Part shown: positions 20,164 through 25,864 of the stretch, one piece after another
How the letters are laid out: each line of letters begins with the position of its first letter
Position numbering within the stretch: position 1 is the first letter of the stretch
Source: Treponema sp. UBA6852
GTDB taxonomy: Bacteria > Spirochaetota > Spirochaetia > Treponematales > Treponemataceae
Length of the DNA: 25,864 bases
Direction of reading: 5' to 3'
Assembly: GCA_002449305.1 (NCBI GenBank)
Contig: DKDI01000028.1
Location: 1-25,864, forward strand
Program-made: the position numbers and the translations under genes
Notes under the pieces: model-generated
Told to the model about the DNA's origin: nothing
The model's input: only the letters and a program-made list of their open reading frames with translations
Databases searched by the model: none

Positions 20164-20940
20164 CTAATTAAGATACATTGAAAATATTGTACTGATACAT
20201 GTATCTTTATATTTTTTTCCAAGATATACATCCTTGATTACAATTTCTATTTCTTCATTGTATAATCCATCCAAGTTAATAATCTGAGGGTTAGGAGAAT
20301 CTTTTAATTCAAATTCTTTTTGTATTTTTGACTTCAAAAAAGATATAGTAATTATCTTTGGTCTTGAATTATTCTCAAACAGGTAAGATTTCTTCGCGGA
20401 AACATATCCTGATATAATTATAAGATTTCTTGCATTTATACTTAATCTGATTTTTTCTCCAATTCCATAATCTTCAGACGCTTCACACCACGGAGAATCT
20501 AACTTAAAATTTGATAAATTCTGTACTGTGTAAACCTTACTACCTTCTCTCAACTCAGAAGTCGCTGAAATGAATGAGGGGAAAAACAGTCCTTCAGTTT
20601 GATTAAATGATATAGAAGCCCCTGTGAATATACATTCATTCGTTTCACAATCATATAAAATTAAGCAAAAATCTGATTTTAAAGCATAAAATCTTTTATT
20701 ACAATTTTCATTACTTATGGTTAAAATATATGCCTTTTCATAATCTGTTAACGAATAAACAAAATCATTATTCCATAATAAATCTGGATTATCATCAGCA
20801 TCATTATAAAAGGAAACCTTATTCGAAGGCTTAAAAACTATTGACTTAAATGAACTGTTATCAAAACCATTGTAAAATTCATTTGCATATGAAACGAATG
20901 CAATTAATATATATATAATTAAAAAACTTATCTTCTTCAT
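20164..20940 (-). CDS. Exported protein with NADase-type glycan-binding-like C-terminus; possible Rhs partner
   Basis: 258 residues from ATG 20940, set by AAGGA 8 nt upstream and by the signal peptide MKKISFLIIYILIAFVSYA; a start eight codons earlier lacks both. The gap to the Rhs stop is 1 nt, so the two are co-translated. Residues about 20-135 are not recognised. The C-terminal half (GEKIRLSINARNLIIISGYV ... DVYLGKKYKDTCISTI) resembles the discoidin-like NADase-type glycan-binding domain, whose hallmark is a final VYxGxKYxDTCISEI-like motif. Sitting directly behind a variable Rhs C-terminal domain, it is in the place of an immunity protein. A periplasmic location would suit a toxin acting there. 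That role is inferred from position. Confidence 0.6.
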   Translation of the reverse strand: MKKISFLIIYILIAFVSYANEFYNGFDNSSFKSIVFKPSNKVSFYNDADDNPDLLWNNDFVYSLTDYEKAYILTISNENCNKRFYALKSDFCLILYDCETNECIFTGASISFNQTEGLFFPSFISATSELREGSKVYTVQNLSNFKLDSPWCEASEDYGIGEKIRLSINARNLIIISGYVSAKKSYLFENNSRPKIITISFLKSKIQKEFELKDSPNPQIINLDGLYNEEIEIVIKDVYLGKKYKDTCISTIFSMYLN

Positions 20941-20941
20941 T

Positions 20942-22549
20942 TTAATCTTCCTTTGGTGCCGCAATATTAATCTTTATTGTATCACCTTTAGCCCATGCAT
21001 CTTTTCCAACACCATATTCAAATCCTACATCTTTTAAGATATTAGTAACTTCATTAAAATCCTCAAGATGAGAAATTTGGCATCCAAGACTTAAAGGTCT
21101 ACCTTTTGCACTACCACTTCCATATTCTTCAGTTTCGCCTAGAGCCGTTTTGACATTTGGATGACATAAGACAGCATCAGATTCTTTTACATTATTGCCG
21201 GTAATACTAATTGCGTTTTCATAACTTCCTGATTTATTCAATAATGTTCCTGTGTAAGTTCCGACATCGATGGTTCCACCTTTACCAGCATCTACTTGAC
21301 TTTTCCAGTCTGCTGTAGATTGAACATCAATTGTGTTTAATGGAATTCCACAAAAAGAAATACTTCCTTTAGATTGAAAATATTTTCCGTTTTGACCGTT
21401 ATCATCAACACTTCGTTGAATCTGAATAGACGTATGTTCTTTTATAAAAGTTCGAGCAGTCTTAGAATGATTAGAAATAAATTTTAGCGCTGACGTTGCA
21501 ATTTTTTGAGCTACGTTTTGTGCCCTTCCATCCGGATCCGTAAATCTGATTGGATTATTCCCAGCGTAGTGGTACAGCTGCAAATTCACTGTGTTGAAAA
21601 CTCCTCCCATGCCCGGCAGGCTGCCTGCATCGCTGGCAGTCGCCTTTCCAGCACTTGGAATATACTCACCCAGCGCCGGGTCTGTGCTTATCCACTGGCT
21701 TGTTCTTGGATTTAAATAGCGCGCGCCATAATAATAAAGCCCTGTTTCTTCATCGAGTTCCTTGCCTGTGAACTTGTACGACAGATACTCCAATCCATTG
21801 TTGATTGTCTTCTCAACCCAGGTCTCACCATAAGGCGTGTACTCAATGTGCTGGTACTCGTCGCCCTTATAGTTCGTGATGAGGCTTGCGCTTCCCAAGT
21901 GGTCTGAGTGATAATAATACTGCTTGTAATACTCCTCATGGTAAGTCGGATTCTCACCGCTGTTCAGCTTTGTGACAATCCTTGTTTCACCTAAATAAAT
22001 ATTTTTAGCAGTCTGTCCGCCGTAGACATTATTACCACTGTCGGTGTGCAGAGTCCACATTTTGTTGAAGTAAAGCGTTTCGGAATTCTGCGTGTATTTA
22101 TTAGAACGCTGTCCGTCCTGTCCGTAGACGTAGGCTGTGCTGTAGTTGTCATCAACAGAGCTTACAAGCTGGTTGCGCTCGTTCCATTTGTAGGTTCTCT
22201 TGTATTTAGCGGAGCTTGCTTTTCCGCTGTTTTTATCTTCCTCTTTAAATAATCCCCATCCATAATCCGTAGAGTAGACGTTTTCTGATTCCTGCGTAAT
22301 CTTGTGGTAAACGGTTTCTTCGCTGCCGCTCTCAAAGCTGCCGTCCTGCTCGCAGACGATGTTTCCGTTAGCGTCGTACTTGTAATAGCGGCCGCCCGCG
22401 CTTGTCAGGCGGTGGGCGTAGCTGTCATCGTAGACATAGTTAAAGCTGTAGTTCAGGCTGTCTCCGATTGCCTTATTTGGCGATACAGTTTCTGTTGAGA
22501 TTTTGGATGTCATGTTTCCAAGCCCGTCAGAATCAAACGCGATCTTTTG
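20942..22549 (-). CDS. 5'-truncated (orphan) Rhs core with a distinct C-terminal domain
   Basis: Homology to the large Rhs protein starts at 22549, immediately after the stop of the small membrane-protein gene (QKIAFDSDGLGNMTSK versus QTFTFDSIGLGNMTSK). The first ATG is at 22513 but has no convincing ribosome site. Residues 1-330 from that ATG are Rhs core: YHSDHLGSASLITNYKGDEY, then GLYYYGARYLNPRTSQWIST, then HYAGNNPIRFTDPDGR. The last 193 residues differ completely from the neighbouring Rhs protein and carry His451 (LCHPN) and S475-L-G-C478, a His...SxGC arrangement like that of L,D-transpeptidase-type cysteine enzymes. Without the N-terminal YD repeats it should be silent, or a donor of a new tip to the full gene. 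Confidence 0.75.
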   Translation of the reverse strand, partial: QKIAFDSDGLGNMTSKISTETVSPNKAIGDSLNYSFNYVYDDSYAHRLTSAGGRYYKYDANGNIVCEQDGSFESGSEETVYHKITQESENVYSTDYGWGLFKEEDKNSGKASSAKYKRTYKWNERNQLVSSVDDNYSTAYVYGQDGQRSNKYTQNSETLYFNKMWTLHTDSGNNVYGGQTAKNIYLGETRIVTKLNSGENPTYHEEYYKQYYYHSDHLGSASLITNYKGDEYQHIEYTPYGETWVEKTINNGLEYLSYKFTGKELDEETGLYYYGARYLNPRTSQWISTDPALGEYIPSAGKATASDAGSLPGMGGVFNTVNLQLYHYAGNNPIRFTDPDGRAQNVAQKIATSALKFISNHSKTARTFIKEHTSIQIQRSVDDNGQNGKYFQSKGSISFCGIPLNTIDVQSTADWKSQVDAGKGGTIDVGTYTGTLLNKSGSYENAISITGNNVKESDAVLCHPNVKTALGETEEYGSGSAKGRPLSLGCQISHLEDFNEVTNILKDVGFEYGVGKDAWAKGDTIKINIAAPKED

Positions 22550-22824
22550 TTAGTGATAAAAAATTTTGTATACTGTATAAAATATTATAAATGAGATTAA
22601 GCCTCCAAATATTGCTACGAATCTTACAAAATGATAAAGCCATATAGGATCTTCTTTGTTAGAACATTTCCATTTATTAATTATACCTACTCCCCCCCCC
22701 ATGATATTCCATCTAGCAATAATACTATTAATAAAAAATTAACCTTTGTTTGTTTATATGCTATATAGCAAATTAATCCCAAAATAAATAGTAAAATTTC
22801 ACATGAATTAAAGTTTGTTTTCAT
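22550..22824 (-). pseudogene. Small membrane protein, probable Rhs immunity gene, frameshifted at a G9 tract (phase-variable?)
   Basis: ATG at 22824 overlaps the Rhs stop (ATGA), so it is translationally coupled. As written it gives MKTNFNSCEILLFILGLICY, then IAYKQTKVNFLLIVLLLDGI, then SWGGE and a TAG (22689-22687), because of nine G on the minus strand (22700-22692). With ten or seven G the frame continues as VGIINKWKCSNKEDPIWLYH, then FVRFVAIFGGLISFIIFYTV, then YKIFYH and a TAA at 22552-22550. That gives about 91 residues with three hydrophobic segments. The open, protein-like frame on both sides of the run shows that the gene is real. It is in the immunity position. In this copy it is OFF, or the run was misread. 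Confidence 0.75.
22692..22700 (-). repeat. Homopolymeric G9 tract (C9 on plus strand) inside the small membrane-protein gene
   Basis: Nine identical bases at the exact point where the frame breaks. Runs of eight or more G are known contingency sites in Treponema pallidum and elsewhere. The only other run of this length noted in the window is at 20081-20089. Confidence 0.85.
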
Positions 22825-25800
22825 TTATCATCCTCATTTTTCATATAGTTTTGTAAAATTTTATCAGTAAATGCAGCAGTTGCATCAGCATTGAATGTTG
22901 ATACAGAATCTTTGAAACCATATTGAATTCCCTTTGAAATTCCATAATTAGTTCCTATAGATAGTGCAAATGATTCTGTTGTTAACTTAAATTTTTCCAT
23001 ATCTTTTTTATTTCCAGTACATAAAGCTTTTAATCCTAGTAGAGGAATTTCTGCACCTCCAGCTATTGTAGATATACTGCCCATGGAAAATGCTATTTCA
23101 GGTTGACCAGTAGCAAATCCAGCTAATGCAATATCTCCTGTTACTTCTGAGATTATTCCTGCAGTTTTAGAGGAGGCTTCAAAGAAAATCTCTCCAGAAC
23201 TTTTTATATTTTCACCTGTATTTTTGATAATCTCATTGACTGCATTTTTTGTAATTGTGTTGGCTAAAATTTGTGCAGAAGCATCGCCAGATAATGAGTC
23301 TCCATAAGTTTTTATAGTTTTGAAATTTGCATCCTTGGTAAACAAAAAAGAAACAAAACTAGAAAAAGATGTAAATGGAATGAAATCTTCCCTTCCATCT
23401 GGGTCAGTGTATCTGATTGGATTATTCCCTGCGTAGTGGTACAAATTAGCATTGATGTGATTAAACACACCTCCCATACCCGGCAGATTCTGGTTGTTTT
23501 TCTTTGCCTCGTCATTCACTGGAGCTGCAGGTATATATTCACCCAGCGCCGGGTCTGTGCTTATCCACTGGCTTGTTCTTGGATTTAAATAGCGCGCGCC
23601 ATAATAATAAAGCCCTGTTTCTTCATCGAGTTCCTTAGCGGTAAATCTATACGGCAGGTACTCAAGCCCAGTGTTGCTTGTATTCTCAACCCAGGTCTCG
23701 CCGTAAGGCGTGTACTCAATTCTCTGGTACTCATCGCCCTTGTAGTCTGTGATGAGCGAGGCAGAGCCGAGATGGTCAGAGTGGTAGTAGTACTGCTTGT
23801 AGTACTCCTCGTTGTAGGTCGGCTCGTCGCCGCTGTTGAGCTTGGTTACAATGCGCGTGTCTCCAAGATATATGTTTTTTGCGGTCTGTCCGCCGTAGAC
23901 ATTGTTTCCGCTGTCTGTGTGGAGCGTCCACATCTTATTAAAATATAATGTCTCGGAATTCTGCGTGTATTTGTTGCTCCGCTGTCCGTCCTGTCCGTAG
24001 ACGTAGGCGGTGCTGTAGCTGTCATCCACGCTTGAAACTAATTGGTTACGCTCGTTCCATTTATAGGTGCGCTTGTACTTAGTGCCGTTTATTTTTCCGT
24101 TTCCGCCACCGCTTTTATCTTCCTCTTTAAATAATCCCCAGCCGTAATCTGTTGAATAAACATCGTCAGCTTCCTGTGTTATTTTATGATAAGTAACGGT
24201 TTCATCAGAGCCGTCAAACGCTCCGTCCTGCTCGCAGACGATGTTTCCGTTTGCGTCGTACTTATAATAACGTTCGCCTGCATGAACAAGCCTATGGGCA
24301 AAGTTTTCGTCATATACATACTTGAAACTGTAGTTCAGATTATCACCGATAGTCTTCTGAGGCGTTATGCTTTCTAACGAAACTTTGCTTGTCATGTTTC
24401 CAAGTCCAATACTATCAAAAGTAAAGGTTTGTGTATAGTTAGACTTGAACTCCGGCACGCTGGACTGGTACGGATTGTAGGTCGTCTCGCCGTCCGCTTT
24501 TATCAATTGATACAAACTGTCATAAGAGTATGCCTGCCTTGTTGTGTAGCTTCCGCTTGCGTCGCCAAGGCAATCATTCTCGTAACCAAGGACATTGCCG
24601 ACCGCATCAAAACTATAGGCTATATTCTGGTAACTTTGCCCCCACTTGTTTTCAGTTTTAATTGAATCAAGCCATCTGCGCGCAGGGTCATAATTATATT
24701 CTGTGAATGTTCCGTTTCCGTAGTCTATGCGCGTTCTTTGTCCGTACTGGTCGTAGAGGATGTTTGTCACATAGTTGAATTCGTTTCCATAATTAGAGCC
24801 TGTTACAGAAATTACCTGACCGCCGTTGTCGTAGTCGTAGGTTACTTTCTCTCCGTCGGGGTAGGCTATCCACTGCATTCTGCCGAGGTAGTCGCTTCTG
24901 TATTCCATGACGGCGGTCTCTGTCGGATTGCTGCCGTTCAGGTGTGTTGCCAGTGTTCTGGTTTCTTTTATAACTTCGCCAAGCTTTCCATACTCGTACT
25001 CAAGTGAGCCGCTTGCGTCTGTTACAGACAGAATCCTGTTTGCCGCTCCATGCGTGCTGTTTGCGCCTCCGTAGGTATAAACAGTATCTTCCGTGTCGGG
25101 ATAATCAATTCTTATAAGGCGGTTCAGCCCGTCATACTCGTAAAGAATTTGTTTGTTGCTTTCGCGCAGAACGCTGCTGCTTTCGCGCACGAGGCTGGAG
25201 CACTCGTCATAGAAAAATTCCTGCCGTCCTGAGTCCTTGCTTTCAAGGGCGGTTCTGCGACCAAGAAGGTCGTATTCCGCCGTTATCGGGTGTCCTTTCG
25301 CGTCAAAGGCCTTTAGCATTTCGCCCATAGCATTATAGCGGTAAGTTGCCTGCGTGAGCAGTTTTCCATGTGCGTCCTTTTTCGCTATTCGGACAATGTT
25401 TCCGCGGCTGTCTGTCTCCTGCGCAGACACATTTCCGAGCGGGTCGGCTGTCTCTGTTATTAGCCTGTTTTCTTCTATATAAAAGGCACTTGACTGCATA
25501 GAGCTGTCGGGCAGGGTAGTCTTAATTTGCCTGTCCTTCTCGTCGTATTCATAAGCGGTATATAAAGCTGTCATTTTTGGCACGGATTCAAGAAGCGTCT
25601 GAATGTCTCCCTGTATGAATTCCGTCATGCCTTCCTTTGTGGCTCTTCCCTTGCTGTCGTACTCGACCGCGCCGCTCGCGTTCCAGCCGTCCCTGCCGTT
25701 GACAAAGCCGGACTTTGCAGTTCTGACCGCACGGCCAAGTCCGTCGATTTGAAGCACAGTCTGGATAACGGAGTCATCGCCAGCGTCAAAAGTTACCTTG

Positions 25801-25864
25801 TTGCTGGTAACGGCATGCCATAATTCATGATGCCCAGAAGAATCATTGTTTGGCGTTTTGTATT
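22821..25864 (-). CDS. Rhs/YD-repeat protein with variable C-terminal domain, 5' end beyond window
   Basis: 1,014 codons are visible and the frame is open at the window edge. It begins inside the YD-repeat shell (ELWHAVTSNKVTFDAGDDSV ... VLQIDGLGRAVRTAKSGF), with many YDxxGR/YxYDAxGN repeats. The Rhs-associated core ends at about 23391 with HYAGNNPIRYTDPDGR. In studied systems this shell encloses a C-terminal toxin. The last 189 residues are specific to this copy and contain a Gly/Ala-rich hydrophobic stretch (GDIALAGFATGQPEIAFSMG ... STIAGGAEIPLLGLKAL), which suggests a membrane-active rather than enzymatic domain; no catalytic motif was found. A small membrane protein is encoded directly behind it. 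The secretion route is not visible. Confidence 0.88.
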   Translation of the reverse strand, partial: YKTPNNDSSGHHELWHAVTSNKVTFDAGDDSVIQTVLQIDGLGRAVRTAKSGFVNGRDGWNASGAVEYDSKGRATKEGMTEFIQGDIQTLLESVPKMTALYTAYEYDEKDRQIKTTLPDSSMQSSAFYIEENRLITETADPLGNVSAQETDSRGNIVRIAKKDAHGKLLTQATYRYNAMGEMLKAFDAKGHPITAEYDLLGRRTALESKDSGRQEFFYDECSSLVRESSSVLRESNKQILYEYDGLNRLIRIDYPDTEDTVYTYGGANSTHGAANRILSVTDASGSLEYEYGKLGEVIKETRTLATHLNGSNPTETAVMEYRSDYLGRMQWIAYPDGEKVTYDYDNGGQVISVTGSNYGNEFNYVTNILYDQYGQRTRIDYGNGTFTEYNYDPARRWLDSIKTENKWGQSYQNIAYSFDAVGNVLGYENDCLGDASGSYTTRQAYSYDSLYQLIKADGETTYNPYQSSVPEFKSNYTQTFTFDSIGLGNMTSKVSLESITPQKTIGDNLNYSFKYVYDENFAHRLVHAGERYYKYDANGNIVCEQDGAFDGSDETVTYHKITQEADDVYSTDYGWGLFKEEDKSGGGNGKINGTKYKRTYKWNERNQLVSSVDDSYSTAYVYGQDGQRSNKYTQNSETLYFNKMWTLHTDSGNNVYGGQTAKNIYLGDTRIVTKLNSGDEPTYNEEYYKQYYYHSDHLGSASLITDYKGDEYQRIEYTPYGETWVENTSNTGLEYLPYRFTAKELDEETGLYYYGARYLNPRTSQWISTDPALGEYIPAAPVNDEAKKNNQNLPGMGGVFNHINANLYHYAGNNPIRYTDPDGREDFIPFTSFSSFVSFLFTKDANFKTIKTYGDSLSGDASAQILANTITKNAVNEIIKNTGENIKSSGEIFFEASSKTAGIISEVTGDIALAGFATGQPEIAFSMGSISTIAGGAEIPLLGLKALCTGNKKDMEKFKLTTESFALSIGTNYGISKGIQYGFKDSVSTFNADATAAFTDKILQNYMKNEDDK

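Noticed and set aside
22513..22549. A normal, independent start for the second Rhs copy at ATG 22513
   Set aside because: Homology to the full Rhs protein extends 12 codons upstream of this ATG, to the stop of the preceding gene, and there is no clear Shine-Dalgarno sequence. The ATG is an internal Met of the core.

Overview
The window reads as a chromosomal segment of a free-swimming, host-associated spirochaete, most likely a gut or rumen Treponema. The grounds are two flagellar rod genes behind a sigma28-like promoter, an HU/DUF4469 DNA-binding protein, a Rho factor with a long low-complexity N-terminal region, GlgC glycogen synthesis, a secreted beta-1,4-galactanase, and AT-rich intergenic DNA. 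No rRNA, tRNA or CRISPR array was seen. The assignment rests on protein families only.

Layout. (1) 1-2541 is accessory: a truncated Rpn-type PD-(D/E)XK nuclease gene (-), an XRE-type repressor (-) facing three evenly spaced operator-like palindromes, and a rightward two-gene unit made of a caspase-like protein lacking its catalytic His and an overlapping NusG paralogue. (2) 3042-8208 holds an HU/DUF4469 DNA-binding protein, a MATE transporter, and two exported proteins, the second with a SPOR domain. Two unusual degenerate tandem arrays lie between genes: 22-bp units upstream of the MATE gene, and a strictly 20-bp-periodic array bracketed by REP-like palindromes. (3) 8288-14873 holds a GH53 galactanase lipoprotein, PlsC, then a housekeeping run: zinc-ribbon protein, S20, HU/IHF, bactofilin, Rho. 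(4) 14872-17742 (-) holds glgC and a GGDEF-EAL protein. (5) 17903-19514 holds flgF- and flgG-type rod genes. (6) 19528-25864 is an accessory island, mostly leftward: an IS256-type transposase remnant, a decayed small gene, and an Rhs/YD-repeat locus.

The most interesting system is the Rhs locus. A large Rhs protein (5' end beyond the window) ends in a variable C-terminal domain. Its stop overlaps the start of a small membrane-protein gene, the probable immunity gene. That gene contains a run of nine G and is out of frame as written; ten or seven G would give an uninterrupted 91- or 90-residue protein. This is the signature of a phase-variable immunity gene, or of a homopolymer sequencing error. 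Directly after its stop begins a 5'-truncated second copy of the Rhs core carrying a different C-terminal domain (His and S-L-G-C motifs), followed 1 nt later by a signal-peptide protein that may be its partner. This is the layout of an orphan or displaced toxin-immunity cassette.

A recurring regulatory theme is the apparent leaderless transcript. The XRE gene, the MATE gene and plsC each have a good -10 hexamer 6-8 nt before the start codon and no Shine-Dalgarno sequence, whereas most other genes here have clear GGAGG-type sites.
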